Of a stretch of DNA of 64,000 bases, positions 24,449 through 35,881 are shown piece after piece. Position numbers and translations under genes: made by a program. Each line of letters starts with the position of its first letter. The stretch's first letter is position 1. Source of the DNA: Adineta steineri. Taxonomy: Eukaryota > Rotifera > Eurotatoria > Adinetida > Adinetidae. The stretch spans positions 405,334 to 469,333 of the forward strand of contig CAJNOI010000070.1 in NCBI GenBank assembly GCA_905250115.1. Direction: 5' to 3'. The notes under the pieces were generated by a model that did not search any database, was not told the DNA's origin, and saw nothing but the letters and a program-made list of their open reading frames with translations.

Positions 24449-25460
24449 TATTTTAATGAGAAGAAAAAAAATGCGGTAGAGTCGTCTTTCTTTTAAAGAT
24501 CATAAAGAAGAGAAGCACATTTTTTAAATAATTAAACTATAAATCACCGTCTGAAGCAGAAAAAACTATTCGAGGCTGCTCAAAAGAAGTAGTGTATCAA
24601 ACAACTCAATATCATATTAGATTTCACTAGGTATAGTTTTGACATATGTCATGAAATGATCCTCTTTCATTTTGTAATTAAACCAGTGTAATGTTTTCTC
24701 TTGTGAAACTAACATATATCATTTTTGTTTTTCTAACTTAAAGCAATGACATCCTTCGGTAACAGAAATGAATAATGAATGACGCATTTTGTATGTTTGG
24801 TAAAGTTATTAATAAGATGCCTTTTTGTTCATTATATAAACGTTTGCGTATGTAATGTGATCGAGGTCATATTCATATAATTCAGTATCTTATCATTCGT
24901 TGTAAATTATGAATTACTTTAGTTCACTGTGGTAGAAAAGAAATGTGAATATAAAGCAAAAAATAAAAACTGTCTATCTATAGCAACAGGAATAACGATA
25001 TTGCTAAAACTAATTAACATTTTTGGATGCAAAAAGCAATCTGCTTCTCCATTATGTCAAGATTATTCGAGCTAAGACACTTCGCATGAGTGTGAAAACA
25101 AAAAAAATTACCTATTCCATACTGAATTATATCGGTCTTTTAAATAAATCGATGATTGTTAAAAAAGTGAAATTCACTATAACGAAACAATATTGGAAGT
25201 ATATCCTGAAGCATAATGTAAACAATTTTTAACTTTCAGTTAAAAAAATATGGATGATGTTAAAGTTTTATTAGTTTTATTTTTGTCGCGATGAGATGAC
25301 AACTGAAGAATTTTCGCCGTTTATCTAATCGTAGTATTCAACAAAATACTTTCATTGTTTACCTGACCTAGCAAATGAACGTTTAATCCAACTTCAGTTA
25401 TCATTATAAAAAATTTAACTGAATACATTTTTGTATTTGTAACAGTTATATAATACAATT
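24449..25460. other. Duplicated spacer upstream of receptor copy E
   Basis: Homologous to other receptor spacers. No coding sequence recognised. Confidence 0.6.
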
Positions 25461-25470
25461 TCCGTGGTTG

Positions 25471-26086
25471 GAGAATGCTTCCTATTCCCAAAAGTTACAC
25501 ATTCCGGAATAGCTGCACCCACCCAATTTAACATCATTCAATTCCGGAATTCCTTGCATACGATTCCTGCCTTTTCCGGTACGGATCGAATTCGATTCCT
25601 GCCAATTCCGGAATTCCTTGCATACGATTCCTGCCTTTTCCGGAACGGATCGAATTCGATTCCTGCCAATTCCGGAATTCCTTCCATCAGATTAATGCTA
25701 TTCCTGCCAATTCCGGAATTACGAAAGATATGCTTGATGTAGAAATGAACATGGTGAGCGACTTATTCCATTCCGTAGCGGAATTCTGGAATTCGTGCAC
25801 ATTCCGGCTTTTCCGGAATTACACAAGTTATACTTCATGTAGAAATGATCCTCCTGAATAATCGAATCGATTCCGTAGCGGAATTCCGGAATTCGTNNNN
25901 NNNNNNCCTCCTGAATAATCGAATCGATTCCGTAGCGGAATTCCGGAATTCGTACACATTCCGGCTTTTCCGGAATCGCCCGGAATAGGTAGGAATCGAA
26001 TGCAAGGAATTCCGGAATTGAATTATGTTAAGTTGGGTGAGCCAAGCGATTCCGGAATGTGTAACTTTCCGGAATAGGATGACTGC
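25471..26086. mobile_element. Foldback, Mutator-like non-autonomous transposon between receptor copies E and F
   Basis: About 616 bp (including a 10-N gap) with imperfect terminal inverted repeats of roughly 100 bp. The left arm has TTACACATTCCGGAAT and AATTCCGGAATTCCTTGCAT, and the right arm has the same on the other strand. The interior is made of repeated TTCCGGAATTCC palindromes. It is flanked by a perfect 10-bp direct repeat TCCGTGGTTG (25461-25470 and 26087-26096). Sister spacers read TTTCCATAGTTGAATACTAC uninterrupted (about 15986-16010), which is the empty site. Long TIRs with a 9-10 bp duplication fit Mutator-like elements. No transposase is encoded. Confidence 0.8.
25897..25906. other. 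Assembly gap of 10 N with duplicated flanks
   Basis: The 47 bases before the gap (25850-25896) are identical to the 47 after it (25907-25953). The gap is probably a failed overlap inside the palindromic transposon. Confidence 0.9.
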
Positions 26087-26373
26087 TCCGTGGTTGAATA
26101 CTACTGAACTTTTACCTGGTTGAGTTCTATTCACAGAAATAATCGAATTATGGTAGCGCAACATATCGCATACTCGCTATAATAAATGCACCAGTTTCTA
26201 GAATACGTTAATCATTCAAGTAAATGCAATATTCTCACTTATCACAGTCATTTTGAAACCATCATAAATTCTATTTTCTAACATACTTTTATTGATATTC
26301 TCAAAATTTTTACGAGCAGACAACAGTAGAAGAAGTAAGAGCATCAGAAATGATACACAAACAACAAATATAT

Positions 26374-27419
26374 TTAATTGTGATCACGATTTCTTTGAAT
26401 AACTGGAAATACTTGATTCTTATGTATACTACCAACGACCTCTTTGAGAGAAACAATCAATTGATTTCGAAATCTTTTAGATAAACAATAGCAATAAAAT
26501 GAACTCTAAAAAAAAGAGAAAAATAAATATTTGTTTTGAAAGTAAGAAAGAGACAATTTACCGCATATGGGCCATAACCATAAGTAGCAATAAATGAAGT
26601 AATTAACTGTTCCACTGCTCGCCTATAAGAGCCTTTAGCTACATTTGCTGTAATGATTGAGTAAATTTGCGAAGCTGCAAATAGACTAGTGAATACTAAT
26701 ACAGCAAGTATTTGAAATAATGCCATGCTAATTGTTTGTCTTGTAAAAGAAGAAAGTAATCTCTTTACACCGATAGTTTTCATATGTCGAACAGTGAAAA
26801 ATCCAAAAATTGAGATCACTATGATAGGAATAATGGTGAGAATGCCAAGAATAACAATATAGCTGCGATACTGAGCATAAATTGTATTTGTTGTTATACA
26901 CATCGGAGTGCCTCCTACAATAACAAGATCTTGAAAGATGAAATAAGGTATCTCATGAATACACCAAAAACAAACAGTACCAACTATTAAACATCGTGCT
27001 ACTCGAATATTACTCTTTTGTCGTACAACCACTGATGAAGAAGAACAAATGAAAGCATCAATAGCTTGTAAGCAAATCAGAGTATATGTACTTTGAGTAT
27101 TAATATCGATAAAACCTGAGCGTGCTTTACACCAAATTCGATTCATTACAGTAAAATCCATTTGAAAGCCTGTAGCAAGAATTCGAGTAGTTACACCAAC
27201 AAGAAGAATATAGAGATCAAGAAAAGTACGAATAAACATGTAGAGTGAACATGAATTGTTCTTGTAATTTGGAACTTTAATGAAGACTATGATGTTAAGA
27301 ATATTTCCTAATACACCACCAATCAATAGAATAAATCCTAAAATAAGGTTTGGATATCGAAAAGCGCTTTGAAGTTGAAGAATTGCTAGTGAAATGCTAG
27401 TGTTATTGTTGGATGACAT
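26374..27419 (-). CDS. Class-A-like 7TM receptor, array copy F
   Basis: Exon 1 is 27419-26562 and exon 2 is 26505-26374, with a 56-bp intron. The product has 329 residues. Start MSSNNNTS; tail ends NRDHN, shaped by a small deletion compared with the other copies. Motifs: GNILN, IWCKAR and TPMC for the disulfide, IDAFICSSSSV after TM3 (a Ser replaces the usual Pro), VVRQKSN with CAA (the codon mutated in copy A), FTSLFA in TM6 with no Pro at the usual place, and SKRFRNQL in helix 8. Loss of the TM6 Pro is unusual even within this family and may mark weakened constraint or a different activation mode. No stops or frameshifts. Confidence 0.87.
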
Positions 27420-27511
27420 CGTTGTGTTCGTCGCAAATACTTCTTTGTAATTAGTAAGAATGTTAGTTTAAGAATATTCTCTTTTTTATTGTAGCCAATT
27501 GATATAAAATA

Positions 27512-27555
27512 TTATGACGTACTAAGAAAACTAGCTTTTTCTTTCCAGTTGAAGC
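27512..27555 (-). promoter_or_regulatory. Conserved upstream element of receptor copy F
   Basis: TTATGACGTACTAAG followed by AAAACTAGCTTTTTCTTTCC, the same block and spacing as in copies A and E. Confidence 0.4.
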
Positions 27556-28864
27556 TCACTGAATTAGTTTTATGAGAAGAAAAGAGTGCACTACGCTCGT
27601 TTTTATATCAAAGATTACGGACAATCTTCTCACAAAAAATAGAAGCAGATTTTTTTGAATAATTAGATTAGAAATGACAATGCAGAATAACAAAAGTACT
27701 TTATTTAAGTTAATGTTAAGATTTTGAATGTTTAAATGAAATTCAATTTTCTAACACATTGCATCAAAAAGTACTGTATCAAACAACTGAATAGCATATT
27801 AGATTTAATAAGTGGTAATTTTGACAGGTGTCATGAATTGATCTTCTTTTATACTTTAGTTAAGTCAGCTTAGATTTTTCTCTGGCCAAATTTATATATA
27901 TATTCTTTTTGTCTCCTGATTCAGAGCGATGACATCAATTAATAACAGAAATTAATAATGAATGACGTATTTTGTATATCTGATAAGATTATTAATAAAA
28001 TGTTTTCTTGCTGATTATATGAACATTTTCGTATGTAGTTTAACGGAATTTATATTCACAAAACTCAGTGTCTTATCATTCGTTTTAAATTATGAATTAC
28101 TTTAGTTGACTCTCGTGGAAAAGAGATGTGAATGTAAAGCAAAAAATGAAAACTTTTTATCTATACCAACAGGAATAGCGATATTACTAAAACTAATTAA
28201 CATTTTTAGATGCAAGAAACAATCTGCTTCTCCATTATGTCAACATGATTCGAGCTAAGATACTTTTCGGATGAGTATGAGCATAAAAAATGACCTATTC
28301 CATACTGAATTATATCGGTCTTTTAAATAAATAGATGATTGTTAAAAAAATGAAATTTACTATTATGAAACAACATCACAGGTATATTCTGAAGTATAAT
28401 GCAAACAATTCATAGCTTTCAGTAAAAAAAGATGGAGGATGTTAATACTTTTTTACTTTTATTTTTGTCACGATAATATATCAAGTAAAGAATTTTCACC
28501 GTTTATCTAATCGTAATATTCAACGAAATGTTTCCATAATTCGTTTGACCTAACAAATAAACATTTAATCCAGCTGAAGTTATCATTACAATAAATTTAA
28601 CTAATTAGTTTTTTGTAATTATAAACGTTATATAGTACAATTTCCATAGTAAAATACTATAGAATTTTTCTTGATTGAGTTCTATTGATACAAATGATTG
28701 AATTATGGTAACTCAACATATCACACAAGCGCTATAATAAATGCATCAGTATCTAGAATATGTGACTGAGTAAATAATTTTATTAATACTCTAAAATATT
28801 TTACGAACACACAACAGAAAAATAAATTAGAACAAGACAAATAATACAAGAACAACAAATATAA
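27556..28864. other. Duplicated spacer between receptor copies F and G
   Basis: Homologous to the A-B spacer over most of its length. No coding sequence recognised. Confidence 0.65.
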
Positions 28865-29933
28865 TTAAGTGTTGACGTATAATGGTAGTTGAGTACGAGT
28901 GCCAGTTCGGTGAGTACTTGGAAATACTTGGTTCGTACGTATACTACCAAAGACTTCTTTGAGAGACACGATCAACTGTTTTCGAAATCTTTTTGATAAA
29001 CAGTAACAATAAAATGAACTCTAAAAAAAGATAAGGATAAATATTTGTTTTGAAAGTAAGAAGAAGACAATTTACTGCAAATGGCCCATAAGAGTAAGTT
29101 GCAATTAATGAAGAAATTGGCTGTTCCACTGCTCGCCTATAAGAATCTTTAGCTACATTTGCTGTAGCCACTGAATACATTATCGAAGCTGCATTTGGGC
29201 CATTAAATACTAATACAGCAACTATCTGAAATAATGCCATGCTAATTGTTTGTCTTGTGAGAGAAGAAAGTGATCTTGTTATACTGATAGTTTTCATATG
29301 TCGAACAGTGAGAAAGCCAAAAATAGAGATCACTACGATGGGTATAATAGTGACAATACAAAGAGCGACAAAATAGCTGCGATACTGAGCAAATATTGTA
29401 TTTGTTGTTATACACATGGGGGCACCACCTACGATAACAAGATCTTGAAGGATAAAGTAAGGTATCTCATGGATAAACCAGAAACAAAGAGCACCAGCTA
29501 TTAAATAGCGTGCTATCTGAATAGTGCTCTTCTGTCGTCGAACAACCGATGGAGAAGAACACATGAATGCATCAATAGCATGTACGCAAATCAAAGTATA
29601 TGTACTTTGACTATTGATATCGAGAAAACCCACGCGAGTTTTACACCAAATTCGATTCACTAAAGTAAAATCTACGTGAAAGCCAGTAGCAAGAATTCGA
29701 GTGGTTAGACCAGTAAGAAGAATGTTGAGATCAAGAAACGTACGAACAAACATGTAAAGTGAACATGCATTATTTTTGTAATTTCCACCTTTAATGAAGA
29801 CTATGATATAAAGAATATTTCCTAATACACCACCGATCAATAGAATAAAGCCTAAAATAAGACTTGAATATCGAAAAGCACTTTGAAGTTGAATAATTGC
29901 TAGTGAAATGCTTGTGTTATTGTTGGATGACAT
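28865..29933 (-). CDS. Class-A-like 7TM receptor, array copy G
   Basis: Exon 1 is 29933-29076 and exon 2 is 29020-28865, with a 55-bp intron. The product is 337 residues with the long tail (TQLPLYVNT). Motifs: GNILY in TM1 (the second Asn is Tyr here), IWCKTR and APMC, IDAFMCSSPSV, FNGPNA in TM6, SKRFRKQL in helix 8. Position 134 region reads VRRQKST. Coding frame intact. It is the last minus-strand copy; its 5' flank is still homologous to the others for about 650 bp (to about 30600), after which the sequence becomes unique. Confidence 0.88.
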
Positions 29934-31064
29934 CGTGATATTCCTTCTGAATATTTTTATCTAATGAATAAAGATGTTACTTTTAGAATATTTTCTTTTT
30001 ATTACAGTAAGTAGGAAAGAAAACGTATGATGTAGGAAGAGAGTTAGGTTTTTCTTTTCACTAGAAGTCCGCTGGAATAATTTAATGAGAAGAAAAACGC
30101 GCTACAGTCGTTTTTCTATGAAAGATCACAAAGAAGAGAAGCATATTTTTTAAATAATGAAACTAGAAATGACTGTGTAGAGCAAGAAAAATTAGCTGAG
30201 TTTGCTCACAAGAAGTATTGTATCAAACAATTCAATAGTACATTAGATTTCACTAGGTGTGGGTTTAACATATGTCATGAGCTGATTCTGTTTCATTTTG
30301 TAATCAAACCAGTGCAATTCTTTCCTCTTATGAAACTGATATGTATCATTTTTGTTCTCGGAACTCGAAGGAATGACATGAATTAATAGCAGACATTAAT
30401 AATGAATGACGCATTTTGTATGTCTGGTAAGATTATTAATAAAAAGCTTTCTTGTTGATTATATGAACATTTACGTATATAGTTTAATCGAGGTCATATT
30501 CATATAATTCAGTGTCTTGTCAGTCGTTTTGAATTATGAATTAGTTTAGTTGACTTAGTTCACATTTTATCTTGATTAGAAGTTCTATTAAATTGTATAA
30601 TGTATATATCTTTTTTCAATTAGCTACTCTTGACTTATCTGTCATAATTGTTCAGAATTTTGATTATTATTTTTCCGTTTGGTAAGTAAATGAAATTGCA
30701 TACCATCATTATTTACTATGAACAAAAATCTTACTACGTTTCAGATACTATTTACGACAAAAGTTAATTTTGAGAAATTTGCATAAGCTTATCACACCCT
30801 CAAATGAGTTCTACTTTACTTGAATGTTTTTTAGTATTTCTTAGATCTTCAAAATAAAGACTAACATTCAAAGAGCTTTCTTTTCTCTTTTTCGTTATCA
30901 ACATGGAAATAGAATAACAATATATTATCTTTGAGTAACTATGTTGTGATCCATGTTAATACATGTCATAATAAAATTCTATCATTTTATTTCTATTGAT
31001 GCCGTTTTATACATAAGTATGAAATCTATCTAAAAACATATGAAGTACTTCTTTCGTACAGAAC

Positions 31065-31262
31065 TTATATCATTAACTGATTATAATCCTTCTTAGTGTC
31101 AAAAACATTTTCAATAACATTATTTATTCTATCTATATTCATCACACCTCTACGAACTCTATTATGTCTGTGATTTGCACTCTGCAACATCACTGTGTTA
31201 TTGAATTCAATTAGAGGAAATAACGCCTCCAACAAAAATATAATCATTATAACAACATACAA
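31065..31262 (-). CDS. Possible small secreted peptide precursor (speculative)
   Basis: A 65-residue frame starting MYVVIMIIFLLEALFPLIEF, a plausible signal peptide. After about 15 polar residues there is an RVRR motif matching the furin-type consensus R-x-K/R-R, followed by a 28-residue mature-like C-terminus (GVMNIDRINNVIENVFD...). Signal peptide plus dibasic cleavage is the layout of a peptide precursor, and it lies inside a cluster of peptide-receptor-like genes. Against it: the frame is short, in very AT-rich DNA, has no recognised relative, and hydrophobic starts arise easily by chance here. No intron or promoter evidence. Treat as a hypothesis. Confidence 0.2.
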   Translation of the reverse strand: MYVVIMIIFLLEALFPLIEFNNTVMLQSANHRHNRVRRGVMNIDRINNVIENVFDTKKDYNQLMI

Positions 31263-33479
31263 CTAAATATTCTCATAAATATAATAATATAAATAATAGT
31301 TTTGAGATGTTTTAAAATTTATTCAAATGGATTAACTGCAAGTTCATCTGGAACGTCTAGGAATTCCACGAGATGCGTTTTCTTTTGTATTCAGTCCTTA
31401 ATCAATGCTCTTATTCCAATACTTACATATGTATATATAAAACTGATCAACTATCGAACTCTTTCGTTTTCTCTCTGTTAGTAAATTTGACTCATATCCA
31501 ACTAACCACCATAAATTCTAATTATAAACAAGACATTATATTTCTCAGTGTCAAATTTAACAGCAACAATATTCGATAAGATCTTGAATTTTACCCTTAG
31601 TGGCTAGTTGATAGAGTGTCTATGAGACATCAACTAAATCTGCATATGTAAAAAGAATTATTTTGAGTTATTCTGTACAAACGAACATCTACACAAAAAG
31701 TGTTAGAATGATATTGTCTATGTTACAATGTCAGTGGTAAATTAACTGTTTTTAATCCAAACAAGATGTAAGGAAACAAAAGTTATGTTCTTTTGGACAA
31801 AACTCGTATAATAACGGCAATCTAATATAAAAGTATTTGTTCTTACATTCAAATTTTATTCATCTGACAAGGAATCACATGTACGTCTGCTTGAAAATTT
31901 CGGCGTAGTTAACGCATTATTATATACCTTGTATAAATATTGAAGTATTCTGTTGTGAATAGAGTTAAGAAATATATAGATATTACTCGTCTATCGTCTC
32001 TCGTTAACTGAGAAGGTATAAAGTAAAGCGTGAAGAAGAGAAAAACCGATCTTATTTCAAGCAACGTTATAAACATGCAAATAAATATAAAAAATACTTT
32101 TCTTTCTTATTTAAACTAAAGTATGGGTGACGTCAAAGTTTCTTCACCCAGTACAATTCAAGGTTGTACGATAAAAAACGAATCAGATGGCGATTGTGAT
32201 GTTGAATCAGAACATGGAGCTAATGGTATATGCACAACTAAGTTGAAATTTAGCGTATCAAAAAACTCTGAGAGAGAACAAAAATTGCTGAAATGCCAGG
32301 TCAAATTCATATCAACATTGTACGTATTACAGTTATGTGACGAAATGAACAAAAATATACATTAACCGAACCTTTCGATCTTGTAAAAGAACCATCACCC
32401 AATTGGCTTTTATTCAATGGAAAGTCTTGCTAGCTATTAGATGGGATTATGTGAAATATCTTTTTTACTCGTAGTGTACGATTTGAACTATTCATTTGAT
32501 TTAGTGTAGCTATTTTTATTTCTCAAATAAGAAAAAAACTCTTCTTCATAGTTAATACATACTTTTTTGTTTTGTTTAAAATATCATTAGATAACTTCAT
32601 ACAATATTCTATGACTAACAAGTCAATTGATCTATTGGTTTTTGAAAGTCGTGTCCAATCAATATAACTTTGAAAACAGAATAATATCAAATTTTCATAT
32701 TGAAGAAGATACATTTGATATAATAGCTAGCTCAAAGATCGTATTACTATCGATAATGATAATGAATATCTAACAAATATTATTATTTTCTCATCTATTT
32801 GAAACGATAGTCTTTCTTAAAATGTGACATAAAATCTGATATCATATCATTTAGTATCAGCTCAAAACTCATATCTTACTCAAAAAGAAAACTCACATTG
32901 TCCTGTAAAATAAAGTTGAGTAATATGTAGAAGGGTGCTCTGTTTTCATTCCGTTTCGAGGAACAGAGACGCAAGTAGAAACAAGGCAATCTTAGTTCGC
33001 TTCTTAGATGACGAGTGTCATTCGCGTTCCGCTCCGAAAGAACGCGGCATCTTTATCTTTGATTGTAACATGTAAATCTGCCATACTAAAGATATATTTC
33101 GATCATATCAAGCTAAATAAGTAATCTTTTACAATAAATATCAATTTGACGAAATATATTCAGTTTTTTTTTAGATTATAAACATTCATTAACAAGTATA
33201 AGAATAAGTATATATTCAAATAATAAATAGTTTTTTGTTAACAAATAGAGAGGAGATAAAAATTCATCTTTTATTTTAATAAGAACAAGCTCGCATGAAT
33301 TTAATAACAACTGATAAAATATGGCACACTTGCACAATAATTGAGATAGAGATACTCATTCTGAACTGTCTGGTTGAAATATATGCTAGAAATCAATATT
33401 TATTATTTATATGAGTGAAAAGGTAGTATAAAAAAGAAAGAGATTCATTCTTTCTGTAGTATCCTTGCAAATTTGATCG

Positions 33480-34640
33480 TAATTACCATATGTTTTAAGA
33501 ACGCAAAAGCGATGCGTTGAATCGCAGTTTCACAATCAAACGCATCCAGATCCGCTTAAAAACGGTTTTACGACGCAACATAACGCATTATCAACATCGA
33601 ACGCGTTGAAGCGCAGTTTGAAAATTTTTGAAACGTGCCTAACTGCAGTTTTTATATATAACGTGTTGAGACACAGTCAGAAAAATAATTATCTGTGTTT
33701 CAACTCGTCGCTGGAAAACATTTAATGAGTTGGCACGCAATCATATTTCCGGGCATGTTTTTACGCGTTTTACTCTCGCGTATTAGACACGATTTTATCT
33801 CAAAAATTGTTGCTCTAAAAGAGTTGAGCGCGTGATCGAAATTATCAGTTTATATATATCTTTTATTCGGCTAAAGTTCCTTAGGCTTTTTATTAAAGAA
33901 TGCTTAGATGGCGTTAAAATATACTAAAACTCATATAGAAATACAACAAATAATTCATGTTTCTCTAAAATTTGTATGAATAATTATGTATTCGTTAAAT
34001 TCTTCGATGAAATTGTTTATCATGTTACTGATACAATAAAAAAAAATAATATATTAATTATGAGTAGTAGACAATAGAAAAAGATATTATCCTATAATAG
34101 GATAATAAAATTATTAACAGCAAAATAAGTGAAAAAATCTTGTTATGAATTAAATATCCTAACTTTGAAAAGAGTGTATCTTATTGAAAATAAAATATCT
34201 AAGCAGTGAAATTCTCATTCAAACATATTTTATTTTGAATGAGAAAAGGTCTCAAACAGATATAGCTTAGTAGTGTATATGAACGACTTCCGATCACTGG
34301 TTCATCTGTTCAAAGCTGACCGTCATTGCTTAAGATAAAATTTAATCCATTTGCCAAAGTAGGCTAAGACCATCGAAAAGTGTTGTTGATGGCGACTCAG
34401 TTTGGATCCGAGATAGAATATCAATTTTTTTTACAGAGTTTTTAGATTTTAAATGAAACGCGTTCAGACGCTTCGAATGTTTCACCGGGATTGCGTTTTC
34501 ATTAAAACGCATTTAAGCCAAGTCAAGCTACGAACGCATTCATACGCGTTTCTAAAATAAATCGCTTCTAAACGCTTCGTTTGTTTCATTGGGGAACGCA
34601 TTCAGACGCGTTCCCTATCAGCTTTTCACACGCATTTTGA
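33480..34640. repeat. AACGC-motif-rich repeat region
   Basis: Motifs of the type AACGCGTTNAGACGC and its complement occur many times in two clusters (about 33500-33800 and 34440-34640), separated by ordinary AT-rich sequence. This could be the two ends of a decayed element or a minisatellite. Unit length is not constant, so I cannot define it further. Confidence 0.4.
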
Positions 34641-34684
34641 AGCTAAAAATATTTGCACGAGAAAGTTAATTCAGTAGAATTCCA

Positions 34685-34733
34685 ACGAAAAGAAAAAGCT
34701 AGTTTTCTTCCTACGTCATAAGTTTTCTTTCCT
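34685..34733 (+). promoter_or_regulatory. Conserved upstream element of receptor copy H
   Basis: Inverted relative to the others, as the gene is: GAAAAGAAAAAGCTAGTTTT then CTTCCTACGTCATAAG, 80-128 bp before the ATG. Confidence 0.45.
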
Positions 34734-34812
34734 ACGGAATATAATAAAAAGAAAATATTCTCGAAGTAACATCTGCACTCATTCGATAAAAGTATTTGCA
34801 AAGAACGCGACA

Positions 34813-35881
34813 ATGTCATCCAACAATAACACAAGCCTTTCATTAGCAATTATTCAACTTCAAACGGGTTTTCGATATTCAAGCCTTATTTTAGGGTTTA
34901 TCCTATTGATTGGTGGTGTATTAGGAAATATTCTTAATATTATCGTTTTCATTAAAACTGGAAATTACAAGAACAATGCATGTTCACTTTACATGTTTGT
35001 TCGTACTTTTCTTGATCTCTACGTTCTTCTTGCTGGTCTAACCACTAAAATTCTTAGTGCAGGTTTCCAAATAGATTTTACTTTGATAAATCGAATCTGG
35101 TGTAAAACTCGCTTCGGTATTGCCGAGATTAATAGTGAGAGTACATATACTTTGACTTGCTTACAAGCTATCGACGCTTTCATTTGTTCTTCTCCATCAG
35201 TTGGTGTACGACAAAAGAGTAATATTCGAATAGCACGATATTTAATAGTTGGTACTGTTTGTTTTTGGTCTATTCATGAGATACCATACTTCATTTTTCA
35301 AGATCTTGTTATCGTAGATGGTATCCCCATGTGTATCACAACAAATACAATTTATGCTCAGTATCGTACCTATGTTTTCGCTCTTGGTATTATTAGTATC
35401 ACTCCAATCATAGTGATCTCTATTTTTGGTTTTCTCACTGTTCGACATATGAAAACTATCGCTGTAACGAGAACACTTTCTTCTCTTACAAGACAAACAA
35501 TCAGCATGGCATTATTTCAAATAGTTGCTGTATTAGTTTTTAATAGCCCATATGCAGCTTCGTTAATTTACTCACTAATTACAGCAGATGTAGTTAAAGA
35601 TAGCTATAGACGAGCAGTGGAACAGCCAATTCTTTCATTTATTGGTACTTATTCTTATGGCCCATTTGCAGTAAATTGTCTTTTTCTTACTTTTAAAATA
35701 AATATTTATTCTTCTCTTTTTTTAGAGTTCATTCTATTGTTATTGTTTATCAAAAAGATTTCGAAATCAGTTGGTCGTCTCTCTCAAAGAGGTATTTCGT
35801 GGTATACATATGAATCAAGTATTTCCAAATATTCAAAGAATTCGTGCTCATACTGAACTACAAACACAACTTGACAATTAA
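34813..35881 (+). CDS. Class-A-like 7TM receptor, array copy H, inverted
   Basis: The only plus-strand member. Exon 1 is 34813-35670 (858 nt, as in every full-length copy), intron 35671-35725 (55 bp), exon 2 35726-35881. The product is 337 residues. Motifs: GNILN, IWCKTR and IPMC, IDAFICSSPSV, FNSPYA in TM6, SKRFRNQL in helix 8, tail ending TQLDN. Both flanks (34680-34812 upstream, 35882 to about 36690 downstream) match flanks of the minus-strand units, so the whole unit was inverted and not retrotransposed; retention of the intron supports this. It marks the right boundary of the array. Confidence 0.9.

Larger units (their letters stand above)
30640..34640. other. Unique spacer between receptor copies G and H
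   Basis: About 4 kb with no confident gene. It contains one possible small secreted peptide frame (31065-31262, minus), a GC-richer patch at about 32930-33060 and an AACGC-motif-rich stretch at about 33480-34640. Neither of the last two has coding potential. Confidence 0.5.

Noticed and set aside
31595-31625. tRNA-like A box (TAGTGGCTAGTTGATAGAG)
   Set aside because: No B box at the right distance and no direct repeats; at best a decayed fragment.
32123-32365. 80-residue plus-strand frame
   Set aside because: Composition does not suggest a domain, the complementary strand is open over the same stretch, and there is no flanking exon that extends it.
14029-35496. Open frames of 60-90 residues antisense to the receptors (RRKCSCYTDSFH type)
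   Set aside because: They recur only because the receptor coding sequence recurs; they are shadows on the other strand.
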